NCBI RefSeq assembly: GCF_000364445.2
Contig: NZ_CP043538.1
Location: 4,483,447-4,547,446 of the forward strand
DNA from: Methylobacterium mesophilicum SR1.6/6
GTDB taxonomy: Bacteria > Pseudomonadota > Alphaproteobacteria > Rhizobiales > Beijerinckiaceae
Direction: 5' to 3'
Length of the DNA: 64,000 nt
Positions 46,851 through 56,244 of the stretch are shown here, piece by piece. The position numbers were made by a program, and so were the translations under genes. The notes under the pieces were generated by a model. It was not told the origin of the DNA, ran no database searches, and worked only from the letters and a program-made list of their open reading frames with translations. Within the stretch, counting starts at the first letter, position 1; each line of letters opens with the position of its first letter.

Positions 46851-47267
46851 TTACTTCGCGCCGAGGAGTTCGACGTCGAAGATCAGGGTCGCGTTCGGCG
46901 GGATCACGCCGCCCGCGCCCCGGGCGCCGTAGCCGAGCTGCGGCGGGATGATCAGCGTGCGCTTGCCGCCGGTCTTCATGGTGGCGACGCCCTCGTCCCA
47001 GCCCTTGATGACCTGGCCGGCCCCGAGCGGGAAGCTGAAGGGCTGGTTGCGATCCCGCGAGGAGTCGAATTTCTTGCCCTTCTTGCCGCCCTCGTCGAGC
47101 CAGCCCGTGTACTGGACGGTGACCTGCTGACCGGCCTTCGGCTCCGGACCGGTCCCGACGACTTCATCCTGGTATCGCAGACCGGACGGCAGGGTCACGA
47201 TCTCGGCATTGGCGGCTGTGGTCATGGCGAACAACGCGGCTCCGGCGATGAGGGACAGGCGAGGCAT
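46851..47267 (-). CDS. periplasmic FKBP-type peptidyl-prolyl isomerase
   Basis: 138 residues with a signal peptide ([18 protein letters not shown]). The FKBP domain has [62 protein letters not shown] and [14 protein letters not shown]. It accelerates prolyl isomerisation in the periplasm. GGGAG precedes the ATG. Confidence 0.92.
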   Translation of the reverse strand: MPRLSLIAGAALFAMTTAANAEIVTLPSGLRYQDEVVGTGPEPKAGQQVTVQYTGWLDEGGKKGKKFDSSRDRNQPFSFPLGAGQVIKGWDEGVATMKTGGKRTLIIPPQLGYGARGAGGVIPPNATLIFDVELLGAK

Positions 47268-47373
47268 GGTTTCTCCCTGGAGCCGGCGCCGTCCGCGCCG
47301 GCCGTCGGCAGGCCTTCTATCGGCTCCCGCCGGTAGAGGCCAGGGAGGCGGCCCGCGGCCGTCCCGACGCGCC

Positions 47374-48597
47374 TCAGCCGGCCGACATCGTCGCGAGATG
47401 TGCGATCAGCCGCCGAGCGACCTCGTCCTTGTCCAGGCGCGGCCACGTTTCCACCGCGCCATCGCGGCCGATCAGGTGGACCGCGTTCGCGAGGCCGCCC
47501 ATGACTCCGCCCGCGGCCGAGACGTCATTGGCGACGATCAGGTCGCAGCCCTTTCGGGCGATCTTCGCCCGGGCGTGGTCGAGGACCGCGTCCGTCTCGG
47601 CGGCGAAGCCGATCACGAGGGGCGGACGCCCCGCGGACATGCGGGCGATGGTGGCGAGGATGTCGGGATTCTCCACCAGCGGCAGCGGCGCCGGCCCCGT
47701 GCCGTCCTTCTTGATCTTCTTCGCGCCGGCTTCGCGCTCCGGGCGCCAGTCAGCCACCGCGGCGGCGAAGACGGCGATGTCGGCCGGCAGCGCCGCCTCG
47801 ACCGCTGCCAGCATCTCCCGGGCGCTCTCGACCCGCACGACGGCGACGCCCGGTGGATCGGGGATCGCGACGGGCCCGGAGACGAGGGTCACGGCGGCGC
47901 CGGCCTGGGCGGCCGCCGCCGCGATGGCGTGACCCTGGCGGCCCGACGACCGGTTGGCGATGTAGCGGACCGGATCGATGGGCTCGTGCGTCGGACCGGA
48001 GGTGACGAGCACGCGCCGGCCCGCGAGGATCCGGGGGCCCGAGGCTTCCGCCAGGAGCCGCTCGACGGCATCCGCGATCTCGTTGGGTTCGGCCATGCGG
48101 CCGGGGCCGCTCTCCGGCTCCGCCATCTTCCCCGCGTTGGGGCCGACGATCCGCACGCCGTCGCCCTCCAGGGTCGCGCGGTTGCGGCGGGTCGCCGGGT
48201 GCGCCCACATCTGCACGTTCATGGCTGGCGCGATCAGGATCGGCAGGGTGGTCGCCAGCAGCACCGTCGTCGCGAGGTCGGCGGCGTGGCCGCCGGCCAT
48301 GCGGGCCATCAGGTTCGCGGTGGCCGGGGCCACCACCACGGCATCCGCTTGGCGAGCCAGCCTGATGTGGCCGATCTCGGCTTCGGACGCGCGGTCGAAC
48401 AGGTCGGTATGCGCCCGTTCCCCGGCCAGCGCCGCCGCGGCCAGCGGGGTCACGAATTCCTGCGCGCCCTCGGTCAGCAACGGGCAGACACTGGCGCCGC
48501 GCTCGCGCAGGCGCCGGATCAGGTCGAGGGCCTTGTAGGCCGCGATGCCGCCGCCGATGACGAGCAGGATGCGGCGGTTGACGAGGGTCTCGGTCAT
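47374..48597 (-). CDS. coaBC: bifunctional phosphopantothenoylcysteine decarboxylase/synthetase
   Basis: 407 residues. The CoaC flavodomain opens with [17 protein letters not shown] and has the His motif GHIRLAR, then [16 protein letters not shown] and the PAMN motif [10 protein letters not shown]. The CoaB domain (from about 190) has [31 protein letters not shown] and AKKIKKDG. It makes 4'-phosphopantetheine on the route to CoA. Length is normal. Confidence 0.95.
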   Translation of the reverse strand: MTETLVNRRILLVIGGGIAAYKALDLIRRLRERGASVCPLLTEGAQEFVTPLAAAALAGERAHTDLFDRASEAEIGHIRLARQADAVVVAPATANLMARMAGGHAADLATTVLLATTLPILIAPAMNVQMWAHPATRRNRATLEGDGVRIVGPNAGKMAEPESGPGRMAEPNEIADAVERLLAEASGPRILAGRRVLVTSGPTHEPIDPVRYIANRSSGRQGHAIAAAAAQAGAAVTLVSGPVAIPDPPGVAVVRVESAREMLAAVEAALPADIAVFAAAVADWRPEREAGAKKIKKDGTGPAPLPLVENPDILATIARMSAGRPPLVIGFAAETDAVLDHARAKIARKGCDLIVANDVSAAGGVMGGLANAVHLIGRDGAVETWPRLDKDEVARRLIAHLATMSAG

Positions 48598-48640
48598 GCC
48601 GGAAACCCTCTGCGCGCAGGGCTCCGCCCGTCAAGCGCGC

Positions 48641-49366
48641 TCACGCGGCGGCGGGGACCGCGGGCACCTTCAGGCCTCCGAAGCGGCGCTCGCGCCGGGC
48701 GAACTCGGCCACGGCTGCAGCGAGATCGTCGGGACCGAACTCGGGCCACATCCGCTCGGTGAACATCAGCTCCGCGTAGGCCGCCTCCCACAGCATGAAG
48801 TCGGAGAGCCGCTGCTCGCCACCAGTGCGGATCAGCAGATCGACATCCACCGGAGACCCGTGCATCGGGCCCGCCACGAGGGTGCCGAAGCTCTCGCGCG
48901 TCGGCTCCTCCGCGCCCTGGAGGCGCTGCGCCGCCGCGATGATGGCGTCGCGGGCCGAGTAGTCCACGCAGATGCGCAGGTGCAGGCGCGTGCCCGCGGC
49001 GGTCGCGGCCTCGGCCGCCGCGATGGCCGCGGGGATACCCTCAGGCAGCCGGTCGCGGCGGCCAACAACGCTGAGCCGCGTGCCGGTGCGGGCGAGCCGC
49101 TGGGTCTCGTTGCGCAGGTAGGACCGAAGCAGCCGCATCAGGCCGCCGACCTCTTCGGCCGGGCGCTGCCAGTTGTCCGCCGAGAAGGCGTAGAGCGTGA
49201 GCGTGCCGATGCCGTGGTCCGGGCAGGCTTCGGCGGTGCGGCGGATCGCCTCGACGCCGCGATGATGGCCGGCCAGCCGCGGCAGGCCGCGCTGCGTCGC
49301 CCAGCGCCCGTTGCCGTCCATGATGATCGCGGCGTGCAGGGCCTTCGGCGCTGCTTCGCTTTGCAT
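48641..49366 (-). CDS. uppS: undecaprenyl diphosphate synthase (isoprenyl transferase)
   Basis: 241 residues. Signatures are IIMDGNGRWATQRG with catalytic Asp, HHRGVEAIRR, LTLYAFSADNWQRP and LLIRTGGEQRLSDFMLWEAAY. It makes C55 diphosphate for the wall lipid carrier. The start at 49366 is preferred over an ATG 18 nt upstream because GGGAG lies 7 nt in front of it. A palindrome-like sequence (49359-49373) overlaps this start codon. Confidence 0.93.
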   Translation of the reverse strand: MQSEAAPKALHAAIIMDGNGRWATQRGLPRLAGHHRGVEAIRRTAEACPDHGIGTLTLYAFSADNWQRPAEEVGGLMRLLRSYLRNETQRLARTGTRLSVVGRRDRLPEGIPAAIAAAEAATAAGTRLHLRICVDYSARDAIIAAAQRLQGAEEPTRESFGTLVAGPMHGSPVDVDLLIRTGGEQRLSDFMLWEAAYAELMFTERMWPEFGPDDLAAAVAEFARRERRFGGLKVPAVPAAA

Positions 49367-49373
49367 CGTAAAG
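49359..49373. promoter_or_regulatory. candidate operator over the uppS start
   Basis: CTTTGCATCGTAAAG matches 13 of 15 bases of the palindrome at 50479-50493. It covers the uppS ATG and the spacer to its ribosome binding site. A regulator gene lies between the two sites. Confidence 0.35.
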
Positions 49374-49444
49374 TCTCCCGGCATGACCGCGTCTTCTGAA
49401 GTCTATCGGTTCGGCATTAACAATCTTGGGAGGATCCGGCAGTC

Positions 49445-49834
49445 TCACGCCGGTTTCGTGGCCGGATCGAGGCCGCGTCGGCCCGGATCGGGCCCGCGCT
49501 CGGCCGCGGACGCGGCGTCCCGGACGACCTGCTCCAACACGCCCAGATAGCCGATGAAGCGCTGGCGCCCGATCGCCGTCAGACGGCACACGGTCTGGGG
49601 ACGATTGTGGGAGAAGCCCTTCTCCAGGCTCACCAGATCGGCCTCGCTGAGCACCGCGAGGTGGCGGCTCAGGTTACCGTCGGTGAGACCGCACAGGCGC
49701 TTGAGATCCGGAAACGGGAGGCCCTTCGGGTGCGCCACCAGGGAGGTCAGCACGCTGAGCCGCGCCCGCTCGTGGATGATCCTGTCGAGCCCCTCGTAGG
49801 AGAAGCGTCCGTCGTCCCGATCGGAGGCCATCAT
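49445..49834 (-). CDS. winged-helix transcriptional regulator (HTH_34/ArsR-like)
   Basis: 129 residues. One winged-helix domain: RIIHERARLSVLTSLVAHP, FPDLKRLCGLTDGNLSRHLAVL as the recognition helix-turn-helix, and LVSLEKGFSHNRPQTVCRLT as the wing. A helix (GRQRFIGYLGVLEQVV) may dimerise. It overlaps the stop of the membrane protein gene by 4 nt (ATGA), so the two are coupled. This pair of regulator and integral membrane protein recurs in many bacteria; the signal is unknown. Confidence 0.85.
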   Translation of the reverse strand: MMASDRDDGRFSYEGLDRIIHERARLSVLTSLVAHPKGLPFPDLKRLCGLTDGNLSRHLAVLSEADLVSLEKGFSHNRPQTVCRLTAIGRQRFIGYLGVLEQVVRDAASAAERGPDPGRRGLDPATKPA

Positions 49835-50451
49835 CGAGGCTCGTCATCGAAGGATCGGGCGCCGTGATGGACGATCGCCGCCAGCCACACCTGGCCGACC
49901 AGGAAAGGCAGACCCATCGTCCAGGGCGAGAGGGCGTGCGTCTCCGCCGAGACCGCCAGCACGACGAGACCGGCGAGAAGGTACCACGCGCCGACGCCCT
50001 GCACCGCCCGGGGCAGTATGCGCGCCGAGGCGAACAGGCCGAGGCCCACCAGCACCTGCCACAGGCCCGGCAGCATCCAGACCTCGCCGGGGGCGAACCG
50101 CGCGATCACCAAGGCGAGGCAGGCGCCTGCGCCGGCGGCCGGCAGGAACACCTCGATCGCGTTCCAGACCATCGCGTCGGCGAGGCCGGAATGCAGGCGG
50201 CGGCTGCGCCGGATCGCCTCGATGCCGATCATCAGGAAGGCCACCAGCGCCGCCGCAACCCAGAGGCCGAAGAAAAGGCCGCTCCGGGCCGATGGATCGC
50301 CGAGCCACAGGGCCTGTCCGGCCGCACAGGCGAGCGCCAAGCCGCCGGTGCCGGCGACGGTCGCGGCGCCGAGACCGCGGAACGCCGTATCGCGCGCGAT
50401 CTGCGAGCGGATCGCGACGATGTCGGCCAGCGCCTTGTCCAGGTCCTGCAC
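49831..50451 (-). CDS. integral membrane protein coupled to the regulator
   Basis: About 206 residues and six hydrophobic segments (GLALACAAGQALWL, GLFFGLWVAAALVAFLMIGI, VFLPAAGAGACLALVI, LPGLWQVLVGLGLFASA, WYLLAGLVVLAVSAE, GLPFLVGQVWLAAIV). The N-terminus MQDLDKALADIVAIRSQIA is helical and cytoplasmic. The GTG at 50451 is chosen because GGGGA lies 8 nt upstream; a TTG at 50460 is the alternative. Function unknown; it may sense a signal for its partner regulator. Confidence 0.75.
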   Translation of the reverse strand: MQDLDKALADIVAIRSQIARDTAFRGLGAATVAGTGGLALACAAGQALWLGDPSARSGLFFGLWVAAALVAFLMIGIEAIRRSRRLHSGLADAMVWNAIEVFLPAAGAGACLALVIARFAPGEVWMLPGLWQVLVGLGLFASARILPRAVQGVGAWYLLAGLVVLAVSAETHALSPWTMGLPFLVGQVWLAAIVHHGARSFDDEPR

Positions 50452-50478
50452 GTGGCTCAATCCCCGCGCCGCAGCATG

Positions 50479-50493
50479 CTTTGCATCACAAAG
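50479..50493. promoter_or_regulatory. candidate operator of the regulator/membrane-protein operon
   Basis: CTTTG CATCA CAAAG is an inverted repeat 28 nt upstream of the GTG start of the membrane protein gene. Its near copy is at 49359-49373. Confidence 0.45.
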
Positions 50494-50732
50494 TATCGGC
50501 CGAACATGATTGTCGCAACCCGTCCGCTCGGATCATCGGTCCGAATAGTTTCAGGCTTGATCCCGTCCGTCGAGACCGGCGCGCGGCGAATTCTACCTAG
50601 AAGTTGCAATTGCGTGCCAGGTCTCGGCCCGGCGCCCGAAATACGCCGGATCGGGCAGAGAGCGATCAATGATCGTCAAACACCGTAGGGCACGGGGTTT
50701 CTCCGGGCGCGTGCCGGAACCATATTGGGCAC

Positions 50733-53507
50733 ATGCCGACGCCGAAGAAACCGCGCACCGCTTCCGTCTTGAGCACGTCCGCCAAGGCCTCGAAGCCCGA
50801 GCTGAAACCGCTCGACACCTATCTGGCCGAGTTGCTGAATCCCGCTCTCAATCGCAACCGGCCGCCGCCGGCCGAAGCAGCGCCGGAAGCAGCACCCGGG
50901 AAGCCCGCGCGACCGGGCAGGGCGAGGCGCGACACGCCCGCGGGGGGCTCCAGCAAGGCCGGAGGGAAGGCTGCCACCCGCCGGGCGGAGATCGCCCGCG
51001 ACGGCTTCGCGGAGGCGCCGCAGGCCGGCTACGCGCTGGGAGACGCCGCGGATGTCGATCCGCGCCTCGCCCAGGCGCTCGGCCTGACACCGCCCGAGGA
51101 CGGCCCCGCTCCGGAGGGCGCCGACCTGCCGGATCCCGGCAGCGACGGCGGCGCCTCGGCGACCGTGACGGCCTTGGAACGGCTGCTCACCGAGGGCAAC
51201 CCGCTGTTCAAGAACGGCCAGACCTGGGTCCCGCACCGGCCTGAGCGCCCGCAGAAATCCGAGGGCGGCGTCCGGTTCACGCTGAAATCCGAGTTCACGC
51301 CGGCCGGCGATCAGCCGAAGGCCATCGCCGAACTGGTCTCCGGCGTGCAGGCCCACGAGCGCGACCAGGTGCTGCTCGGCGTCACCGGCTCGGGCAAGAC
51401 CTTCACGATGGCCAAGATCATCGAGGAGACGCAGCGCCCGGCCCTGATCCTGGCGCCCAACAAGACGCTGGCCGCGCAGCTCTACGGCGAATTCAAGGCG
51501 TTCTTTCCCGACAACGCCGTCGAATACTTCGTTTCCTATTACGATTATTACCAGCCGGAGGCCTACGTCCCGCGCTCCGACACATTCATCGAGAAGGAAT
51601 CCTCGATCAACGAGCAGATTGACCGGATGCGCCATGCCGCCACCCGCGCCCTGCTGGAGCGCGACGACGTCATCATCGTCGCCTCGGTCTCATGCATCTA
51701 CGGTATCGGCTCGGTCGAGACCTACACGGCGATGTCGTTCACGGTCTCGCTCGGCGAGCGGATCGAGCAGCGCCAGCTCATCGCCGACCTCGTGGCCCTG
51801 CAGTACAAGCGCATCCAGTCGGATTTCGCCCGCGGCACCTTCCGGGTCCGAGGCGATTCGATCGAGTTGTGGCCGGCCCACTTGGAAGACCGCGGCTGGC
51901 GGATCGGTCTGTTCGGCGACGAGGTGGAAAGCATCGTCGAGTTCGACCCGCTCACCGGCAAGACCATCTCCGAGCTGAAGTTCGTGAAGGTCTACGCCAA
52001 CTCGCACTACGTCACGCCGCGCCCGACGCTGCAGCAGGCGATCAAGGGCATCAAGACCGAACTGAACGGCCGCATCGAGGAGCTGATCAAGATGGGCCGC
52101 CTGATCGAGGCGCAGCGCATCGACCAGCGCTGCACCTTCGACATCGAGATGATCGAGGCCACCGGCGCCTGCAACGGCATCGAGAACTATTCCCGCTACC
52201 TCACCGGCCGGAAGCCGGGCGAGCCGCCGCCGACCCTGTTCGAGTATCTGCCCGACAACGCCCTGGTCTTCACGGACGAGAGCCACGTCACCGTACCGCA
52301 GATCGGCGGCATGTACCGGGGCGACTTCCGCCGCAAGGCGACGCTCGCCGAGTACGGCTTCCGGCTGCCCTCCTGCCTCGACAACCGCCCGCTCCGCTTC
52401 GAGGAGTGGGACGCCATGCGGCCGATGACCGTCCACGTCTCGGCCACGCCCGGCAAGTGGGAGATGGAGCAGACCGGCGGCGTCTTCGCCGAGCAGGTGA
52501 TCCGCCCGACCGGCCTCGTCGACCCGGTGATCGAGGTGCGCCCGGCCCGCAGTCAGGTCGACGACCTGCTGGGCGAGGTCCGCGAAGTGGCGCAGGCCGG
52601 CTACCGGACGCTCGTGACCACGCTGACCAAGCGCATGGCGGAGGACCTCACCGAGTACCTGCACGAGAACAGCGTGCGGGTGCGCTACATGCACTCCGAC
52701 ATCGACACGCTGGAGCGGATCGAGATCATCCGCGATCTCAGGCTCGGCGCCTTCGACGTGCTGATCGGCATCAACCTGCTGCGCGAGGGCCTCGACATCC
52801 CGGAATGCGCCCTGGTGGCGATCCTCGACGCCGACAAGGAGGGCTTCCTCCGGTCGGAGACCTCGCTGATCCAGACCATCGGCCGCGCCGCCCGCAACGC
52901 CGATGCGCGCTGCATCCTCTACGCGGACACCATCACCGGCTCGATGGAGCGGGCGATGGCCGAGACCGAGCGCCGCCGCGCCAAGCAGCTCGCCTACAAC
53001 GCCGAGCACGGCATCACACCGCAGAGCGTGAAACGCGGCATCGCCGACATCCTCAGCAGCGTGTTCGAGCGCGACCACGTCCAGGTCGATACCGGTCTGG
53101 CCAAGGATGCCATCACGGTGGGCCACAACCTCAAGGCCGTGATGGCGGACCTCGAGAAGCGCATGCGCGCGGCCGCCGCCGATCTCGACTTCGAGGAGGC
53201 GGCGCGGCTGCGCGACGAGCTCAAGCGGCTTCAGGCCACCGAGCTTCTGGTCTCGGACGATCCGATGGCCCGGCAGGGCGATGTGGAGCGCGAGGCCGGC
53301 AAGTTCGGCCGGAAGCCGCCGCGCGGGGCAGGGGGCAGCCGCATCGCCAAGCCCGACCTCGACAACATGGGCCCAGGGACGGACCGGGAGCTGCCGGTGG
53401 GCGGCCTCGCACCGGTCTGGCAGGAGAGGCCGAAGCCGCGCTCGACCCAGGGGCTCGGCGGGCAGAAGCCGAAGTACAAGGGCGGCGGCGGGCGGCGGCG
53501 CGGCTGA
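50733..53507 (+). CDS. uvrB: UvrABC system protein B with long N-terminal extension
   Basis: 924 residues. The UvrB core starts near residue 182 ([17 protein letters not shown]), with Walker A GVTGSGKT (about 216-223), the beta-hairpin [32 protein letters not shown] and motif [11 protein letters not shown]. The UVR domain ([21 protein letters not shown]) binds UvrC. E. coli UvrB has 673 residues. Here about 180 extra Ala/Pro/Lys-rich residues precede the core and about 80 follow the UVR motif. It verifies DNA damage in nucleotide excision repair. I found no LexA box (GTTC-N7-GTTC) upstream. Confidence 0.96.
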   Translation: MPTPKKPRTASVLSTSAKASKPELKPLDTYLAELLNPALNRNRPPPAEAAPEAAPGKPARPGRARRDTPAGGSSKAGGKAATRRAEIARDGFAEAPQAGYALGDAADVDPRLAQALGLTPPEDGPAPEGADLPDPGSDGGASATVTALERLLTEGNPLFKNGQTWVPHRPERPQKSEGGVRFTLKSEFTPAGDQPKAIAELVSGVQAHERDQVLLGVTGSGKTFTMAKIIEETQRPALILAPNKTLAAQLYGEFKAFFPDNAVEYFVSYYDYYQPEAYVPRSDTFIEKESSINEQIDRMRHAATRALLERDDVIIVASVSCIYGIGSVETYTAMSFTVSLGERIEQRQLIADLVALQYKRIQSDFARGTFRVRGDSIELWPAHLEDRGWRIGLFGDEVESIVEFDPLTGKTISELKFVKVYANSHYVTPRPTLQQAIKGIKTELNGRIEELIKMGRLIEAQRIDQRCTFDIEMIEATGACNGIENYSRYLTGRKPGEPPPTLFEYLPDNALVFTDESHVTVPQIGGMYRGDFRRKATLAEYGFRLPSCLDNRPLRFEEWDAMRPMTVHVSATPGKWEMEQTGGVFAEQVIRPTGLVDPVIEVRPARSQVDDLLGEVREVAQAGYRTLVTTLTKRMAEDLTEYLHENSVRVRYMHSDIDTLERIEIIRDLRLGAFDVLIGINLLREGLDIPECALVAILDADKEGFLRSETSLIQTIGRAARNADARCILYADTITGSMERAMAETERRRAKQLAYNAEHGITPQSVKRGIADILSSVFERDHVQVDTGLAKDAITVGHNLKAVMADLEKRMRAAAADLDFEEAARLRDELKRLQATELLVSDDPMARQGDVEREAGKFGRKPPRGAGGSRIAKPDLDNMGPGTDRELPVGGLAPVWQERPKPRSTQGLGGQKPKYKGGGGRRRG

Positions 53508-53525
53508 CTGGCCGCCGCCGGAGCC

Positions 53526-53744
53526 TCATGCTGCCGCGTTGTCCCGGCCGGCGCGATGGGTGGCCGCGGCATCGCCCGCATCGACGATCGCCTGCGCGAT
53601 CCGGACCACGAGGGCGTTACAGGCCTCGTCGTAGGCGCGGGGATCCGCCTGCACGGCTGCCTCCGCGAGGGTGCCTCCGCGATCCCGAACGATCTCGCGC
53701 GCGGTGCGCAGCGCATCGGCGAAGGGTTCGAACGGGCGGGGCAT
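53526..53744 (-). CDS. 72-residue hypothetical protein
   Basis: It starts at the ATG at 53744, with GGAG 8 nt upstream. The sequence (MPRPFEPFADALRTAREIVR, AYDEACNALVVRIAQAIVDAG) is helical and soluble. It is convergent with uvrB, 18 nt apart. No family is recognised. Confidence 0.55.
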   Translation of the reverse strand: MPRPFEPFADALRTAREIVRDRGGTLAEAAVQADPRAYDEACNALVVRIAQAIVDAGDAAATHRAGRDNAAA

Positions 53745-53883
53745 CGTGGCGCTCCGGAAGGGCCGGGCCATCCCAGCCCGCGTTGGCGGCTGGAACGAGC
53801 GTGCCGGCGAAACTGTTCCCGGCGACGCTGGACGCCAGTGCCGCAGGGGCCCAGATCAGACCTCGGTGAGAAACGAGCACGCG

Positions 53884-54411
53884 ATGGCATCCGAGACGAA
53901 CGCACGCCCCACCCTCGACGACGACACCCTCGCCTTCGCCGCCCGGGTCTTCCAGTATGCTCGGATGGGCCACGCCGAGGAATTGGCCGATCTGTTCGGC
54001 CAGGGGCTGCCGGCGAACCTGCGCAACGACAAGGGCGACAGCCTGCTGATGCTCGCCGCCTATAGCGGCCAGGAGGCGGCGGCCCGGATCATCCTCGAGG
54101 CCGGCGGCGACCCGGAGCTAGCCAACGACCGCGGCCAGACGCCGCTCGCCGGCGCGGCCTTCAAGAACGATCTGGCTATCGCGCGGCTGCTGCTTCAGCA
54201 CGGTGCCGCGGTGGACGGGGTCGGCGACGGCACCCGCACCGCCCTGATGACGGCGGCGATGTTCGACCGGACCGAGATGGTCGATCTCCTCCTCCGGCAC
54301 GGGGCCGACCCGGAGCGCCGCGACATCTCCGGCCAGAGCGCCGCCGATATGGCGCGGGCGATGGGCGCGCAGGCGACGCCGGCCCAGCTCGACGGGGTGG
54401 CGAAGCGCTAG
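53884..54411 (+). CDS. ankyrin-repeat protein
   Basis: The 175-residue protein starts MASETNARPTLDDD. Four ankyrin units follow: NDKGDSLLMLAAYSGQEAAARIILEAGGDP, NDRGQTPLAGAAFKND, GTRTALMTAAMFDRTEMVDLLL and RRDISGQSAADMARAMG. There is no signal peptide. It should be a protein-binding module; the partner is unknown. It precedes the PQQ dehydrogenase gene by about 60 nt, on the same strand. Confidence 0.85.
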   Translation: MASETNARPTLDDDTLAFAARVFQYARMGHAEELADLFGQGLPANLRNDKGDSLLMLAAYSGQEAAARIILEAGGDPELANDRGQTPLAGAAFKNDLAIARLLLQHGAAVDGVGDGTRTALMTAAMFDRTEMVDLLLRHGADPERRDISGQSAADMARAMGAQATPAQLDGVAKR

Positions 54412-54473
54412 CGGGGCCATACCCGGAATCGAATGTGTTTCCGGCGCGACATGCGTCTTATCGGGAGAAGAAA

Positions 54474-56228
54474 TTGTCGCGTTGGATCGGCGTTGCCCTG
54501 CTTGCCAGCTATGCTGGGTCTGCTGCCTTCGCGGCCTCCGCCGCCGAAACCCCATGGCCGGCCTTCGGCCACGATCCGAGCAACCGCAACTTCTCCGATC
54601 TGACCCAGATCGACCGCGACAATGTCGCCCGGCTGCGACCCGCCTGGCTCTTCCAGACCGGCGTCACGGGCTACTTCCAGGCCCAGCCCGTGATGGTGGA
54701 CGGCACCCTTTACGTCTCCACGACGCAGAACAACGTCGCGGCGCTCGATGCCAAGACCGGCAAGCCCGTCTGGACCTACACGCACAAGCCGCGCACGGAG
54801 AAGATCTTCGGGCCGCCCTCAAACCGCGGGCTCGCCGTGTCCGGTGGCCTCGTCTTCGAGGCGACCATGGACGGACGCCTGATCGCGCTGGACGCCAAGA
54901 CCGGCCGGATGGTCTGGGACAAGGAGGCGGTGCGCCCGGAGGAGGGCGAGACCGAGACCGCCTCGGGCCTCGCGGCGACGCTCGGCGGCAAGCCGGTGCA
55001 GGGGTCGAGCCGCCTCGGCTTCAAGATGCCGCCACTGGTCGCCGACGGCCTCGTGATCGTCGGCGTGACCGGCGCCGGCTACGGACTCCATATCGAGGAC
55101 GAGACGGGCGGCCTCGACGGCGGCTCGGTGGTCGGCATCGAGGGCGGCTACGGCCGGCGCGGCTGGCTCGCCGCCTACGATGCCAGGACCGGTGACGAGC
55201 GGTGGCGCTGGTACGTCACCCCCTCGGAGGGCTGGGAGGGCGGCTTCGTCGAAGCGATCGCCGACGGCACGCCGCTGCATCGCGACATCGCCGCGGAGAA
55301 GGCGGCGGCGCCGGCCAACCGCGACGCCTGGCGGGTGGGCGGCGGCTCGCTCTGGATGACGCCGGCCTACGATCCCGATCTCGGGCTGATCTTCCTCGGG
55401 ACCGGCAACCCGGCGCCGCAGAATTTCGGCCTCTCCCGGCCCGGGGACAACCTCTACACGATGTGCCTCGTCGCCCTCGACGTGAAGACCGGCAAGCTCC
55501 GCTGGTACTACCAGCAGGTGCCGCACGACGAGTGGGGCTACGACGTCGCCGCGCCGCCCTTCCTGCTCGACGGGCCGAACGGCAGCAAGGCGGTCGCCTC
55601 CGCGAGCAAGACCGGCTGGATCTACGTCCACGACCGCGCGACGGGGAAACTGATCGCGCGCTCCGCCCCGCTGGTCGACCAGAAGAACCTGTTCGCGCCT
55701 CCGACCCCGCAGGGGACCGTGGTGGCGCCCGGGCCCCTCGGCGCCGTCTCCTGGCCGCCCACCGCCTATGACGGGCGGCTGGCCTACGTGCAGGTGCGCC
55801 ACGGTGCGACAACCTACACGGTCAAGACCGTGCCGGCGGCCCCGGGGCGCCCGGAGATCCGCTACACCGAGACCAGCGAGGCCAAGGGCGAGCCGTCCTT
55901 CAGCACGCTCACGGCCGTCGATCTCGCCGATGGCGGCAAGATCGCGTGGTCGGTGCGGTCCGCGAGCCGCCTGTCGGCGGGCACCCTCGCCACCGCCGGC
56001 GGCCTCGTCTTTTCCGGCGAGGAGGACGGCCACCTCGACGCCCACGACACGCGCGACGGCCGGGTACTCTGGCGCTTCCAGTGCGGCGCCGGCATCAGCG
56101 GGCCGGCGATGACCTACGCGCTGGACGGCAAGCAGTACCTGGCGGTGGCGGCCGGGGGCGCGTCGTTCACGAAGGCCGCCGGCTTCGGTACCGGCGACGC
56201 GCTGCTGGTCTTCGCGCTGCCCGACTGA
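54474..56228 (+). CDS. periplasmic PQQ-dependent dehydrogenase
   Basis: 584 residues from a TTG at 54474, chosen because GGGAG lies 6 nt upstream and the signal peptide (IGVALLASYAGSAAFAASA) begins directly after it. The eight-bladed quinoprotein propeller shows repeated tryptophan-docking motifs such as VAALDAKTGKPVWTY and IALDAKTGRMVWD. PQQ-site phrases include GSLWMTPAYDPDLGLIFLGTGNPAP, RPGDNLYT and PHDEWGYDVAAPP. It lacks the adjacent Cys pair of methanol dehydrogenases, and no cytochrome domain is fused. It oxidises an alcohol or sugar; the substrate is unknown. Confidence 0.88.
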   Translation: MSRWIGVALLASYAGSAAFAASAAETPWPAFGHDPSNRNFSDLTQIDRDNVARLRPAWLFQTGVTGYFQAQPVMVDGTLYVSTTQNNVAALDAKTGKPVWTYTHKPRTEKIFGPPSNRGLAVSGGLVFEATMDGRLIALDAKTGRMVWDKEAVRPEEGETETASGLAATLGGKPVQGSSRLGFKMPPLVADGLVIVGVTGAGYGLHIEDETGGLDGGSVVGIEGGYGRRGWLAAYDARTGDERWRWYVTPSEGWEGGFVEAIADGTPLHRDIAAEKAAAPANRDAWRVGGGSLWMTPAYDPDLGLIFLGTGNPAPQNFGLSRPGDNLYTMCLVALDVKTGKLRWYYQQVPHDEWGYDVAAPPFLLDGPNGSKAVASASKTGWIYVHDRATGKLIARSAPLVDQKNLFAPPTPQGTVVAPGPLGAVSWPPTAYDGRLAYVQVRHGATTYTVKTVPAAPGRPEIRYTETSEAKGEPSFSTLTAVDLADGGKIAWSVRSASRLSAGTLATAGGLVFSGEEDGHLDAHDTRDGRVLWRFQCGAGISGPAMTYALDGKQYLAVAAGGASFTKAAGFGTGDALLVFALPD

Positions 56229-56244
56229 GGCCCGCGGCCTTCGC

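Noticed and set aside
50461..50732. LexA (SOS) box upstream of uvrB
   Set aside because: No GTTC-N7-GTTC or GAAC-N7-GAAC sequence is present.
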